DNA from: Vibrio metoecus
GTDB lineage: Bacteria; Pseudomonadota; Gammaproteobacteria; Enterobacterales; Vibrionaceae
Reading direction: 5' to 3'
Assembly (NCBI RefSeq): GCF_009665255.1
Contig: NZ_CP035686.1
Location: 620,001 to 684,000, forward strand
DNA length: 64,000 nucleotides
Under the pieces are notes generated by a model, which was not told where the DNA came from, ran no database searches, and was given only the letters and a program-made list of their open reading frames with translations. A program made the position numbers and the translations under genes. Numbering within the stretch: position 1 is the stretch's first letter; every line of letters begins with the position of its first letter. Shown one piece after another: positions 17,414 to 27,089 of the stretch.

Positions 17414-17806
17414 GTGAGCAAGCCCGTGAAAGAAAGAAAGTCAAGACCTGTTAATTTAGATTTGCAGACCATCCACTTTCCGATCTCAGCAATCGCATCC
17501 ATCCTCCACCGCGTGTCGGGGGTGATTACGTTTGTTGCGGTTGGGATTTTGCTTTGGTTGCTATCCCTCTCTCTCTCCTCACCCGTAGGATTCATGGAAG
17601 CGAGCAACATTGTTGATAGCTTTCTCGTGAAATTCGTGCTGTGGGGAATCCTAACTGCTCTGGCCTACCACATTGCTGGTGGCATTCGTCATTTGTTGAT
17701 GGACCTTGGCCATTTTGAAGAGCTGGAATCCGGTGCGACAAGCGCCAAGGTAGCTTTTGCTGCTACCGCTGTATTGTCTCTGCTGGCGGGGGTTCTGGTA
17801 TGGTAA
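17414..17806 (+). CDS. sdhC: Succinate dehydrogenase cytochrome b556 subunit SdhC
   Basis: A 130-residue membrane anchor of complex II with three transmembrane helices that, with SdhD, binds haem b and ubiquinone. The N-terminal RPVNLDLQTIHFPISAIAS and the LHRVSGV motif (quinone-site Ser/Arg region) are conserved, and the haem-ligand His is in AYHIAGGIRHLLMD (about 82-95). Start is GTG with a GGAGCTGAG ribosome binding site; length fits E. coli SdhC (129). It is the first gene of sdhCDAB-sucABCD and overlaps sdhD by 7 bases. Confidence 0.95.
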   Translation: MSKPVKERKSRPVNLDLQTIHFPISAIASILHRVSGVITFVAVGILLWLLSLSLSSPVGFMEASNIVDSFLVKFVLWGILTALAYHIAGGIRHLLMDLGHFEELESGATSAKVAFAATAVLSLLAGVLVW

Positions 17807-18144
17807 AACATGTTTCTTCATTTGGTCGTAACGGTGTGCACGATTTTCTATTGATTCGTGCTTCGGCGATCATCATGGTGTTATACACCATTTATATCGT
17901 AAGTTTTTGCGCGTTCACGGACATCTCGTATGTTGCGTGGACTCAGTTCTTTGGTAGCACGTTCACCAAAGTCTTCACAATGTTGGCATTAGTTTCAGTA
18001 TTAATCCATGGTTGGATTGGCTTATGGCAAGTACTGACGGATTACATTAAGTGTTCCAAATTGCGTGCGGGACTACAGTTAGTTGTCATCGCGGTATTAC
18101 TTGGATACTTCTTCTCTGGCCTATTTGTATTGTGGGGTGCCTAA
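17800..18144 (+). CDS. sdhD: Succinate dehydrogenase membrane anchor SdhD
   Basis: A 114-residue, three-helix anchor subunit. The haem-ligand His and the quinone-site region lie in SVLIHGWIGLWQVLTDYIK (about 65-85). The N-terminal GVHDFLLIRASAIIM is typical of the family. It overlaps the end of sdhC and its stop codon directly abuts the GTG start of sdhA. Confidence 0.95.
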   Translation: MVKHVSSFGRNGVHDFLLIRASAIIMVLYTIYIVSFCAFTDISYVAWTQFFGSTFTKVFTMLALVSVLIHGWIGLWQVLTDYIKCSKLRAGLQLVVIAVLLGYFFSGLFVLWGA

Positions 18145-19911
18145 GTGACTATTCCAGTTCGTTCCTTTGATGCCGTAGTAATCGGCGCGGGTGGTGCAGG
18201 CATGCGTGCTGCATTACAAATTTCTGAGCAAGGCTTAACTTGTGCTCTGCTTTCAAAAGTGTTCCCAACTCGTTCACACACCGTATCAGCTCAAGGTGGT
18301 ATTACTGTGGCGTTGGGTAACTCACATAAAGATGATTGGCAGTGGCACATGTACGATACGGTAAAAGGCTCCGACTATATCGGTGACCAAAACGCTATCG
18401 AATACATGTGTAAAAATGGCCCAGAATCTGTGATTGAACTTGAGAAAATGGGTTTGCCATTTTCTCGTTTCGAGAACGGCACTATTTATCAGCGTCCTTT
18501 TGGTGGTCAGTCAAAAGAGTTTGGTGGTGAGCAGGCTGCACGTACGGCAGCAGCGGCAGACCGCACTGGCCATGCTTTATTACACACGCTTTACCAACAA
18601 AACGTTAAACATAAAACCACCATTTTCTCGGAATGGTATGCGCTGGATTTGGTGAAAAACCAAGACGGTGCGGTGCTCGGTTGTACCGCTATCTGTATGG
18701 AAACTGGCGAAATTTGCTATTTCAAAGCCAAAGCGACTGTACTTGCTACGGGCGGCGCAGGCCGTATTTACGCTTCAACGACTAACGCACACATCAATAC
18801 TGGTGATGGTGTTGGTATGGCATTGCGTGCTGGCGTACCAATGCAAGATATGGAAATGTGGCAATTCCACCCAACGGGTATCGCTGGCGCGGGTGTACTG
18901 GTTACTGAAGGTTGCCGTGGTGAAGGTGGCTATCTACTGAATAAAGACGGCGAACGTTTCATGGAACGCTACGCGCCGAATGCCAAAGACTTGGCCGGTC
19001 GTGACGTAGTTGCTCGTTCAATGATGATCGAAATCCGTGAAGGTCGTGGTTGTGACGGCCCTTGGGGTCCACACATTAAACTGAAACTGGATCACTTAGG
19101 CCGTGATGTTTTGGAATCACGCCTACCGGGTATCTGTGAACTATCACGTACCTTTGCTCACGTTGATCCAGTGAAAGAGCCAATCCCCGTTATCCCAACC
19201 TGTCATTACATGATGGGTGGTGTGCCGACACAAGTTTCGGGTCAAGCGATTAAGCAAGACCGTAGTGGTAAAGATGTGGAAGTACAAGGTCTGTTCGCTT
19301 GCGGCGAGATCGCTTCTGTATCGGTACATGGTGCGAACCGTTTAGGCGGTAACTCACTACTTGACCTCGTAGTATTTGGTCGTGCGACAGGTCTGCATCT
19401 TGGTGAAACTCTGCGTGCTCAAGCAGAAGCTCGCCCAGCAACCGCATCGGATATCGAAGCTTCTCTGGCTCGTACCATGCGCTGGGAAAACAGCAAAGGT
19501 GGTGAAGACCCAGTGGTTATCCGTAAAGATCTGCAACGCTGCATGCAAAATAACTTCTCGGTATTCCGTGAAGGTAAAGCGATGGCCGAAGGTCTTGAAG
19601 AGTTGAAAGTGATTCGTGAACGCCTAAAAGATGCTCATCTGGCTGATAAATCATCAGAATTCAACACTCAGCGCATCGAGTGCTTAGAGCTGGATAACCT
19701 GATGGAAACCGCATTTTCTACGGCTGTAGCAGCAAACTATCGTACTGAAAGCCGTGGTGCTCATGCTCGCTTCGACTATCCAGATCGTGATGATGAAAAG
19801 TGGTTGTGTCACTCAATCTACAATCCGGAAACGGAACAGATGAGTAAACGTGATGTGAACATGACACCAGTTCACCGTGATCCATTCCCGCCTAAAGTGC
19901 GTTCATATTAA
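18145..19911 (+). CDS. sdhA: Succinate dehydrogenase flavoprotein subunit SdhA
   Basis: A 588-residue catalytic subunit that oxidises succinate to fumarate with covalently bound FAD. The FAD-binding GAGGAGMRAALQ motif is near residue 14, and the His that carries FAD is in RSHTVSAQGG near 43-52. Substrate and proton-shuttle residues lie in WQFHPTGIAGAG (about 238-249), CHYMMGGVPT and HGANRLGGNSLLD near 394-406. The start is GTG immediately after the sdhD stop. It acts on the cytoplasmic face of the membrane, docked through SdhB. Confidence 0.97.
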   Translation: MTIPVRSFDAVVIGAGGAGMRAALQISEQGLTCALLSKVFPTRSHTVSAQGGITVALGNSHKDDWQWHMYDTVKGSDYIGDQNAIEYMCKNGPESVIELEKMGLPFSRFENGTIYQRPFGGQSKEFGGEQAARTAAAADRTGHALLHTLYQQNVKHKTTIFSEWYALDLVKNQDGAVLGCTAICMETGEICYFKAKATVLATGGAGRIYASTTNAHINTGDGVGMALRAGVPMQDMEMWQFHPTGIAGAGVLVTEGCRGEGGYLLNKDGERFMERYAPNAKDLAGRDVVARSMMIEIREGRGCDGPWGPHIKLKLDHLGRDVLESRLPGICELSRTFAHVDPVKEPIPVIPTCHYMMGGVPTQVSGQAIKQDRSGKDVEVQGLFACGEIASVSVHGANRLGGNSLLDLVVFGRATGLHLGETLRAQAEARPATASDIEASLARTMRWENSKGGEDPVVIRKDLQRCMQNNFSVFREGKAMAEGLEELKVIRERLKDAHLADKSSEFNTQRIECLELDNLMETAFSTAVAANYRTESRGAHARFDYPDRDDEKWLCHSIYNPETEQMSKRDVNMTPVHRDPFPPKVRSY

Positions 19912-19925
19912 GGGAGGTACTCAAA

Positions 19926-20636
19926 ATGAAACTCAACTTCTCTTTATATCGTTACAATCCGGATGTGGATGCAAAGCCATACATGAAAGACTACATTCTT
20001 GAGGTAGAAGAAGGGTCTGACATGATGTTGTTGGATGCGCTGATTCTACTCAAAGAACAAGATCCAAGCATTGCTTTCCGTCGCTCATGCCGTGAAGGGG
20101 TTTGTGGTTCAGACGGTCTGAATATGAATGGTAAAAATGGTCTGGCTTGTATCACGCCATTGTCTGCACTCAAAGGCGACAAAATTGTGATACGCCCTCT
20201 ACCTGGATTGCCAGTTATTCGTGACTTGATTGTCGACATGACTCAGTTTTACGATAACTACGCGAAAGTTAAGCCTTTCTTGATTGCTGATGATGCACTT
20301 CCTCCATCAAGAGAGAACTTGCAATCCCCAGAAGAACGGGCACATTTAGATGGTCTGTACGAGTGTATTATGTGCGCTTGCTGTACGACCTCTTGTCCTT
20401 CATTCTGGTGGAATCCGGATAAATTTATCGGACCTGCAGGCTTGTTGGCTGCTTATCGTTGGTTGATTGACAGCCGTGATACAGCAACAGATGAACGCCT
20501 ATCGAATCTTGATGATGCATTTAGCGTTTTTCGTTGCCACGGTATTATGAACTGTGTCAGTGTTTGTCCGAAAGGATTGAACCCGACGAAAGCGATTGGG
20601 CATATTAAGTCCATGTTGATCAATCGTTCAGTTTAA
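19926..20636 (+). CDS. sdhB: Succinate dehydrogenase iron-sulfur subunit SdhB
   Basis: A 236-residue electron-transfer subunit with three clusters. The 2Fe-2S ligands are in CREGVCGSDG and the later Cys of NGLAC (about 56-77). The 4Fe-4S ligands are in CIMCACCTTSCP (about 147-158), and the 3Fe-4S set uses CHGIMNCVSVCPKG (about 204-217). A strong GGGAGGT ribosome binding site precedes the ATG. Confidence 0.97.
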   Translation: MKLNFSLYRYNPDVDAKPYMKDYILEVEEGSDMMLLDALILLKEQDPSIAFRRSCREGVCGSDGLNMNGKNGLACITPLSALKGDKIVIRPLPGLPVIRDLIVDMTQFYDNYAKVKPFLIADDALPPSRENLQSPEERAHLDGLYECIMCACCTTSCPSFWWNPDKFIGPAGLLAAYRWLIDSRDTATDERLSNLDDAFSVFRCHGIMNCVSVCPKGLNPTKAIGHIKSMLINRSV

Positions 20637-20646
20637 ATTGAAAATT

Positions 20647-20670
20647 GCAGGCCTTCGGGCCTGCCTTTTA
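20647..20670 (+). terminator. GC-rich hairpin between sdhB and sucA (possible partial terminator)
   Basis: GCAGGCC / GGCCTGC with a TTCG tetraloop is followed by only CTTTTA. The stable stem and short T tract suggest attenuation or mRNA end protection rather than full termination within the sdh-suc unit. Confidence 0.5.
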
Positions 20671-20724
20671 TAGCTCGGCGATAAGACCGCAGCAAACGTG
20701 AAAACTACTGGTTAAGGGAAAAAA

Positions 20725-23541
20725 ATGCACAACGGCGTGATGAAGGCATGGCTCGAGTCTTCACACTTGGCTGGCGCCAATGCAACTTACGTAGAAGACC
20801 TCTACGAACTGTATCTAAGTGATCCCGATCTGGTAAGTGAGGAGTGGAAACGTGTTTTTGATGGGCTGCCTACGCACCCAACGAATGTGGTTGAACAACC
20901 ACACTCACGCGTCCGTGACTACTTCCGACGACTCGCCCAAGAGACAAAGCATTACAATGTCCAAGTTAGTGATCCTGAAGTCGATGCAAAACAAGTTAAA
21001 GTACTGCAGCTAATTAACGCATACCGTTTCCGCGGTCATGAGGCTGCCAAGCTTGATCCTCTTGGTTTATGGAACCGCCCTGAAGTGGTGGAACTGAATC
21101 CTGCTTTCCATAACTTGACCCCAGAAGATATGGAAGAAACCTTCAACGTGGGCTCTTTTGCGATCGGCAAAGACACGATGAAGTTGAAAGACATCTACCA
21201 ATCCCTGCAAAAAATCTACTGCGGTTCTGTCGGTGCTGAATATATGCACATCACTGACACTGAACAAAAACGCTGGATTCAGCAGCGCCTTGAGCCAGTC
21301 ATTGGCAATCCGCTTTTCACAAAAGATGAAAAGCGCACTTTCCTTGAAGAGTTAACCGCAGCAGAAGGCCTTGAGCGTTACCTTGGTGCTAAATTCCCAG
21401 GCGCGAAGCGTTTCTCTCTCGAAGGTGGTGATGCCTTAGTTCCCATGACCAAAGAACTGATCCGCCACGCTGGTGCTAGTGGTATGCGTGAAGTCGTGAT
21501 TGGTATGGCTCACCGCGGTCGCTTAAATATGCTGGTTAACGTTCTGGGCAAAAAGCCTCAAGATCTGTTTGACGAGTTTGCGGGTAAGCACGGTGAAGGT
21601 TGGGGCACAGGTGACGTTAAATATCACCAAGGTTTCTCGGCTGACTTTGCGACACCAGGTGGTGACGTACATTTAGCGTTGGCTTTTAACCCATCGCATC
21701 TTGAGATTGTTAACCCAGTAGTGATGGGTTCGGTGCGTGCGCGTCAAGATCGTCTCGGCGATGAAGATGGCAGTAAAGTTCTGCCTATCACAGTGCACGG
21801 CGACTCAGCGATTGCGGGGCAAGGTGTGGTTGCTGAAACCTTCAACATGTCTCAAGCTCGTGGCTTCTGCGTTGGTGGAACAGTACGTATCGTGGTGAAT
21901 AACCAAGTGGGTTTCACCACTTCAAACCCACGCGATACTCGTTCAACCATGTACTGTACTGACATCGCCAAGATGGTGCAGGCTCCGATTTTCCACGTTA
22001 ACTCAGACGATCCAGAAGCGGTGGCATTTGTTACACGTTTAGCGCTGGATTACCGTAATGAATTCAAACGTGACGTGGTCATTGATCTGGTGTGTTATCG
22101 CCGTCATGGTCACAACGAAGCGGATGAGCCAAATGCAACTCAACCGCTGATGTACCAAAAAATTAAGAAACACCCAACTCCACGTAAACTGTATGCCGAT
22201 GTGTTGACTGAGCGTGGCGAGTGCGATTTAGAAACCGCGACTCAGCTCGTAAACGAATATCGCGATGCCCTAGATCACGGTGAAGTGGTAGTTAAAGAGT
22301 GGCGCCCAATGGCGATGCACTCGGTTGACTGGTCTCCATACCTTGGCCACGATTGGAATATTCCATGGAATAACGAATATGTTATGGAGCGTTTGCAAGA
22401 TCTCGGTCGTCGAATTTGCCAATATCCAGAAAGCCATGTTCTGCATAGCCGTGTAGAAAAAATCTATCAAGATCGCCTATCAATGATTTCAGGTGAGAAG
22501 ATGCTGGACTGGGGGATGGCGGAAACGCTGGCTTACGCCACTCTAGTTGATGATGGTAAACGTATTCGTATCTCAGGCCAGGATTCAGGCCGTGGAACAT
22601 TCTTCCACCGTCATGCGGTTCTACATAACCAAAATGATGCCAGCACTTATATTCCGCTCGCGCAAATTCATGCAGGGCAAGGCCCGTTTGAAGTGTTTGA
22701 TTCGGTATTGTCCGAAGAAGCAGTGTTGGCATTTGAATACGGTTACGCAACAGCAGAACCAAGCGGCTTAACCTTGTGGGAAGCGCAGTTTGGTGATTTT
22801 GCTAACGGAGCACAGGTTGTAATTGACCAGTTTATTTCCTCTGGTGAGCAGAAATGGGGTCGCCTGTGTGGCCTAACTATGTTGTTGCCGCATGGCTATG
22901 AAGGCCAAGGCCCTGAACACTCTTCTGCACGTTTAGAACGCTATTTGCAACTATGCGCTGAGCAAAACATGCAAGTTGTGGTTCCTTCAACTCCCGCTCA
23001 GGTTTACCACATGATTCGTCGTCAAGTGGTTCGTCCAATGCGTCGTCCATTGGTGGTGATGTCGCCTAAGTCTCTACTGCGTCATCCACTGTGTGTATCG
23101 AGTATGGAAGATCTTGCCCATGGTACTTTCCAAGCAGCGATTGCGGAAATCGATGCATTGGAAGCGACACAAGTGAAGCGTGTCGTGTTCTGTTCCGGTA
23201 AGGTTTATTACGATCTACTGGAACAGCGCCGAGCCAATGAGCAGAAAGATGTCGCGATTGTTCGTATTGAACAGTTGTACCCGTTCCCTCAAGAAGAGGT
23301 ACAAGCGGCCATTGCGAATTACACCAATGTGGTGGATTACGTTTGGTGTCAGGAAGAACCACAGAACCAAGGTGCTTGGTATAGCAGCCAGCATAATTTC
23401 CGTGCTGCAATTCCAGCGGGTGCTGATTTGAAATATGCAGGTCGACCAGCTTCTGCATCACCTGCAGTTGGCTATATGTCGGTGCACATGAAACAACAAA
23501 AAGCGTTGATTGAAGACGCTCTGACCCTAGCTAAGAACTAG
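20725..23541 (+). CDS. sucA: 2-oxoglutarate dehydrogenase E1 component SucA
   Basis: The thiamine-diphosphate-dependent decarboxylase of the 2-oxoglutarate dehydrogenase complex, 938 residues, close to the usual 933-940. The N-terminal E2-binding segment (MKAWLESSHLAGANATYVEDLY) is present over residues 6-27. The TPP/Mg region includes GMAHRGRLNML, HGDSAIAGQGVV and the NNQVGFTTS stretch. The transketolase-like C-terminal half has LPHGYEGQGPEHSSAR. An AAGGGA ribosome binding site precedes the ATG. It lies directly upstream of sucB in the TCA operon. Confidence 0.97.
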   Translation: MHNGVMKAWLESSHLAGANATYVEDLYELYLSDPDLVSEEWKRVFDGLPTHPTNVVEQPHSRVRDYFRRLAQETKHYNVQVSDPEVDAKQVKVLQLINAYRFRGHEAAKLDPLGLWNRPEVVELNPAFHNLTPEDMEETFNVGSFAIGKDTMKLKDIYQSLQKIYCGSVGAEYMHITDTEQKRWIQQRLEPVIGNPLFTKDEKRTFLEELTAAEGLERYLGAKFPGAKRFSLEGGDALVPMTKELIRHAGASGMREVVIGMAHRGRLNMLVNVLGKKPQDLFDEFAGKHGEGWGTGDVKYHQGFSADFATPGGDVHLALAFNPSHLEIVNPVVMGSVRARQDRLGDEDGSKVLPITVHGDSAIAGQGVVAETFNMSQARGFCVGGTVRIVVNNQVGFTTSNPRDTRSTMYCTDIAKMVQAPIFHVNSDDPEAVAFVTRLALDYRNEFKRDVVIDLVCYRRHGHNEADEPNATQPLMYQKIKKHPTPRKLYADVLTERGECDLETATQLVNEYRDALDHGEVVVKEWRPMAMHSVDWSPYLGHDWNIPWNNEYVMERLQDLGRRICQYPESHVLHSRVEKIYQDRLSMISGEKMLDWGMAETLAYATLVDDGKRIRISGQDSGRGTFFHRHAVLHNQNDASTYIPLAQIHAGQGPFEVFDSVLSEEAVLAFEYGYATAEPSGLTLWEAQFGDFANGAQVVIDQFISSGEQKWGRLCGLTMLLPHGYEGQGPEHSSARLERYLQLCAEQNMQVVVPSTPAQVYHMIRRQVVRPMRRPLVVMSPKSLLRHPLCVSSMEDLAHGTFQAAIAEIDALEATQVKRVVFCSGKVYYDLLEQRRANEQKDVAIVRIEQLYPFPQEEVQAAIANYTNVVDYVWCQEEPQNQGAWYSSQHNFRAAIPAGADLKYAGRPASASPAVGYMSVHMKQQKALIEDALTLAKN

Positions 23542-23562
23542 AAGTATAAGGAAGATACCATT

Positions 23563-24777
23563 ATGACCATTGAAATTCTGGTTCCAGATTTGCCTGAATC
23601 AGTTGCGGATGCCACTGTTGCCACGTGGCACAAAAAACCGGGCGATGTGATTGCTCGTGATGAAGTGATTGTTGAAATCGAAACCGACAAAGTGGTGCTG
23701 GAAGTTCCAGCGCCAGAAGCGGGCGTACTAGAAACGATTCTGGAACAAGAAGGTGCGACCGTACTTTCTAAACAACTTCTGGCGCGTTTGAAGCCAGGTG
23801 CTGTGGCGGGTGAACCAACACAAGATACTCCGGATGCTACTGAGCCATCACCAGATAAACGCCATAAAGCATCACTAACTGAAGAAAGCAATGATGCCCT
23901 GAGCCCTGCGGTTCGTCGCCTGCTTGCAGAACACAACTTGGAAGCAAGCCAAGTCAAAGGTTCTGGCGTGGGTGGTCGTATCACTCGTGAAGACATCGAA
24001 GCTCATTTGGCGGCGAACAAAGCCAAGCCTGCCGCGAAAGCAGAAGCACCTGTTGCAGCTATCGCTCCAGTGGTTGGTCGTACAGAAAAACGCGTACCGA
24101 TGACTCGTCTACGTAAGCGTATTGCTGAGCGTCTGTTGGAAGCGAAAAACAGTACAGCAATGCTCACGACGTTTAACGAAGTGAACATGAAACCGATTAT
24201 GGATATGCGTAAGCAGTACCAAGATGTGTTTGAAAAACGTCATGGTATCCGTCTAGGTTTTATGTCGTTCTACGTGAAAGCGGTGACTGAAGCACTGAAA
24301 CGTTACCCAGAAGTGAATGCGTCTATCGATGGCGATGATCTGGTTTATCACAACTACTTTGATGTAAGCATTGCGGTGTCAACGCCTCGTGGTCTGGTAA
24401 CGCCTGTACTAAAAAACTGCGATACCTTGAGCTTGGCGCAAATTGAAAAAGGCATTAAAGAGCTGGCAGAAAAAGGTCGTGACGGTAAATTGACTGTGGA
24501 CGAACTGACTGGCGGTAACTTCACTATCACCAATGGTGGTGTGTTTGGTTCTCTGATGTCAACGCCTATCATCAACCCACCACAAGCGGCGATTCTGGGT
24601 ATGCATAAAATCCAAGACCGTGCGATGGTGGTGGATGGCAAGATTGAAATCCTGCCAATGATGTATCTGGCGCTGTCTTATGACCACCGTTCAATTGATG
24701 GTCGTGAGTCGGTTGGTTTCTTGGTGACAGTTAAAGAGTTACTAGAAGATCCAGCACGTCTGCTGCTCGATGTTTAA
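23563..24777 (+). CDS. sucB: Dihydrolipoamide succinyltransferase (E2) SucB
   Basis: The core acyltransferase of the 2-oxoglutarate dehydrogenase complex, 404 residues. It has one lipoyl domain (1-75) with the lipoylated Lys in EIETDKVVLEVPAP (about 40-53), a linker, and an E3-binding domain LSPAVRRLLAEHNLEASQVK (about 109-128). The catalytic domain carries HxxxDG in SYDHRSIDGRE near the C-terminus. The Pro/Ala-rich linker before the catalytic domain is typical. Confidence 0.97.
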   Translation: MTIEILVPDLPESVADATVATWHKKPGDVIARDEVIVEIETDKVVLEVPAPEAGVLETILEQEGATVLSKQLLARLKPGAVAGEPTQDTPDATEPSPDKRHKASLTEESNDALSPAVRRLLAEHNLEASQVKGSGVGGRITREDIEAHLAANKAKPAAKAEAPVAAIAPVVGRTEKRVPMTRLRKRIAERLLEAKNSTAMLTTFNEVNMKPIMDMRKQYQDVFEKRHGIRLGFMSFYVKAVTEALKRYPEVNASIDGDDLVYHNYFDVSIAVSTPRGLVTPVLKNCDTLSLAQIEKGIKELAEKGRDGKLTVDELTGGNFTITNGGVFGSLMSTPIINPPQAAILGMHKIQDRAMVVDGKIEILPMMYLALSYDHRSIDGRESVGFLVTVKELLEDPARLLLDV

Positions 24778-24815
24778 ACTGTCTATTGCTCAAATTTCTG
24801 AGTAATGGAGAAAAG

Positions 24816-24855
24816 GGTCGGACACGCTCAACGTCCGACCTGGCTTTGGCCAAAG
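24816..24855 (+). other. Structured spacer between sucB and sucC
   Basis: GGTCGGAC and GTCCGACC form a perfect 8-bp stem (24816-24840) and are followed by the palindrome CTTTGGCCAAAG (24844-24855). There is no T run, so it is not an intrinsic terminator. It may be an mRNA processing or stability element inside the operon. Confidence 0.5.
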
Positions 24856-24944
24856 ATTGGCTACTCGCTCAAGAGTGACCCTACAAACGTAAAGTTCAGC
24901 TCAATGGACTCTATGGAAGAACAATAAACAAATGGAACAACACA

Positions 24945-26111
24945 ATGAATTTGCATGAATATCAAGCTAAACAGCTGTTTGCAGAATTCGGTTTGCCTGT
25001 ACCGGAAGGTTATGCTTGTGATACGCCACAAGAAGCGTTTGAAGCTGCAGGACGCATCAGCACAGCCAAGAAAGTCGTAAAATGCCAAGTTCACGCAGGT
25101 GGACGTGGTAAAGCAGGTGGCGTCGAACTGCACGATACTAAAGATGGTGTAAAAGCCTTTGCACAAAAGTGGCTAGGTAAAAACCTAGTAACTTATCAAA
25201 CAGATGCGAATGGCCAACCTGTTTCAAAAATCCTGGTTGAAGAAGCATCTAACATCGCGAATGAACTCTATCTTGGTGCGGTGGTTGACCGTTCTACTCG
25301 CCGTATCGTTTTCATGGCATCGACTGAAGGTGGTGTGGAAATTGAGAAAGTCGCAGAAGAAACTCCAGAACTGATCCACAAAGCAGCGATCGATCCACTG
25401 GTTGGCCCTCAAGCCTACCAAGGCCGTGAGTTGGCGTTTAAGCTGGGCCTGCAAGGTGACCAAATCAAACAGTTCGTGAAAATTTTCATGGGCTTGGGTG
25501 AAATGTTTGCTCAATACGACCTCGCGCTGCTGGAAATCAACCCGCTGGTGATTACGGCTGAAGGCAATCTGCTGTGTCTAGACGGTAAGATCAACATCGA
25601 CTCCAATGCCATGTACCGTCAACCTAAACTGCGTGAAATGCACGATGCTTCTCAAGAAGATGCTCGCGAAGCGCATGCGGCTAAATGGGAACTTAACTAC
25701 GTTGCGCTAGATGGTAACGTCGGTTGTATGGTTAACGGTGCTGGCCTAGCAATGGGTACCATGGACATTGTTAACTTGCACGGCGGAAAACCAGCAAACT
25801 TCCTCGATGTGGGCGGTGGCGCGACCAAAGAGCGCGTTGCAGAAGCATTCAAGATCATTTTGTCTGATACCAATGTAAAAGCCGTACTGGTGAACATCTT
25901 TGGTGGCATTGTGCGCTGCGACATGATTGCAGAAGGCATTATTGGTGCGGTTAAAGAAGTTGGCGTAAGCGTTCCTGTGGTTGTGCGCCTTGAAGGTACA
26001 AACGCAGAACTTGGACGCAAAGTGCTGGCAGAATCTGGTCTAGATATTATTGCAGCTGTATCTTTGACAGACGCAGCGCAAAAAGTAGTTGCCGCGGCGG
26101 AGGGCAAATAA
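24945..26111 (+). CDS. sucC: Succinyl-CoA synthetase beta subunit SucC
   Basis: The ADP-forming beta subunit of succinyl-CoA synthetase, 388 residues, making ATP and succinate from succinyl-CoA. The N-terminal ATP-grasp domain includes KCQVHAGGRGKAGGV (about 46-60) and LLEINPLVIT (about 195-204). The C-terminal CoA-ligase domain has NGAGLAMGTMD and NIFGGIVRCD. It overlaps sucD by one base (TAATG), consistent with coupled synthesis of the two subunits. Confidence 0.97.
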   Translation: MNLHEYQAKQLFAEFGLPVPEGYACDTPQEAFEAAGRISTAKKVVKCQVHAGGRGKAGGVELHDTKDGVKAFAQKWLGKNLVTYQTDANGQPVSKILVEEASNIANELYLGAVVDRSTRRIVFMASTEGGVEIEKVAEETPELIHKAAIDPLVGPQAYQGRELAFKLGLQGDQIKQFVKIFMGLGEMFAQYDLALLEINPLVITAEGNLLCLDGKINIDSNAMYRQPKLREMHDASQEDAREAHAAKWELNYVALDGNVGCMVNGAGLAMGTMDIVNLHGGKPANFLDVGGGATKERVAEAFKIILSDTNVKAVLVNIFGGIVRCDMIAEGIIGAVKEVGVSVPVVVRLEGTNAELGRKVLAESGLDIIAAVSLTDAAQKVVAAAEGK

Positions 26112-26983
26112 TGTCGATTCTTATCAATAAAGACACTAAAGTCATTTGTCAGGGTTTCACCGGTGGTCAGGGTACTTTCCACTCTGAACAGGCGATTGCT
26201 TATGGCACACAAATGGTTGGTGGTGTATCACCAGGTAAAGGCGGTACAACTCATCTAGGTTTGCCTGTATTTAATACGGTTCGTGAAGCCGTTGAAGTGA
26301 CTGGCGCAACTGCCACAGTTATCTATGTACCAGCACCATTCTGTAAAGATGCGATTCTGGAAGCGATCGATGCGGGCATCAAGCTTATCGTGACGATCAC
26401 TGAAGGCATTCCTACCACTGACATGATTGATGTCAAAGTGAAACTGGAACAGACTGGTGTTCGTATGATTGGCCCGAACTGTCCAGGTGTGATCACGCCG
26501 GATGAGTGTAAGATTGGCATCATGCCAGGACACATTCATAAGAAAGGTAAAGTGGGTATCGTTTCTCGCTCTGGTACTTTGACTTATGAAGCGGTTAAAC
26601 AAACCACAGACGAAGGTTTCGGCCAGTCAACCTGTGTGGGCATCGGTGGCGACCCAATTCCGGGGTCAAACTTCATCGACATCCTGAAGATGTTCCAAGA
26701 AGATCCAGCGACTGAAGCGATTGTGATGATCGGTGAAATTGGTGGTACCGCGGAAGAAGAAGCAGCTGCTTTCATCAAAGCCAACGTCACAAAACCTGTC
26801 GTTTCTTATATCGCAGGTGTAACGGCTCCTCCGGGCAAACGCATGGGTCATGCTGGTGCGATCATCTCTGGTGGTAAAGGTACCGCTGAAGAGAAATTTG
26901 CAGCACTTGAGTCTGCGGGCGTGAAGACAGTAAAAAGTCTTGCCGATATTGGCAAAGCGCTGCGTGAAGTGACTGGCTGGTAA
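26111..26983 (+). CDS. sucD: Succinyl-CoA synthetase alpha subunit SucD
   Basis: The CoA-binding and phospho-histidine subunit, 290 residues. The CoA-binding Rossmann region starts with GFTGGQGTFHSEQA (about 16-29). The phosphorylated His lies in KRMGHAGAIISGGKG (about 241-255). The sequence GPNCPGVITP is also diagnostic. It is the last gene of the sdhCDAB-sucABCD series and is followed by a strong terminator. Confidence 0.97.
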   Translation: MSILINKDTKVICQGFTGGQGTFHSEQAIAYGTQMVGGVSPGKGGTTHLGLPVFNTVREAVEVTGATATVIYVPAPFCKDAILEAIDAGIKLIVTITEGIPTTDMIDVKVKLEQTGVRMIGPNCPGVITPDECKIGIMPGHIHKKGKVGIVSRSGTLTYEAVKQTTDEGFGQSTCVGIGGDPIPGSNFIDILKMFQEDPATEAIVMIGEIGGTAEEEAAAFIKANVTKPVVSYIAGVTAPPGKRMGHAGAIISGGKGTAEEKFAALESAGVKTVKSLADIGKALREVTGW

Positions 26984-27011
26984 TCTACCGCGATTACTTA
27001 CTCAGATAATA

Positions 27012-27046
27012 AAAAACCCCGAACACAGCTTCGGGGTTTCTTTTTA
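27012..27046 (+). terminator. Intrinsic terminator after sucD
   Basis: AAAACCCCGA pairs with TCGGGGTTT around a CACAGCT loop, followed by CTTTTT. Confidence 0.85.
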
Positions 27047-27080
27047 CTAAAAGCCAATTCTTTTTACTAAAGGCTAATGT
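27041..27080. repeat. Imperfect 20-base tandem duplication behind the sucD terminator
   Basis: Two adjacent 20-base units both begin TTTTTACTAAA; the second has a few substitutions relative to the first. It sits between the convergent sucD and znuB ends. Confidence 0.6.
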
Positions 27081-27089
27081 GATACAGCG

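Noticed and set aside
26984..27046. sucD 3' UTR as a homologue of the enterobacterial SdhX/RybD sRNA
   Set aside because: The UTR is short, with only the terminator hairpin; there is no independent support for a stable RNA.
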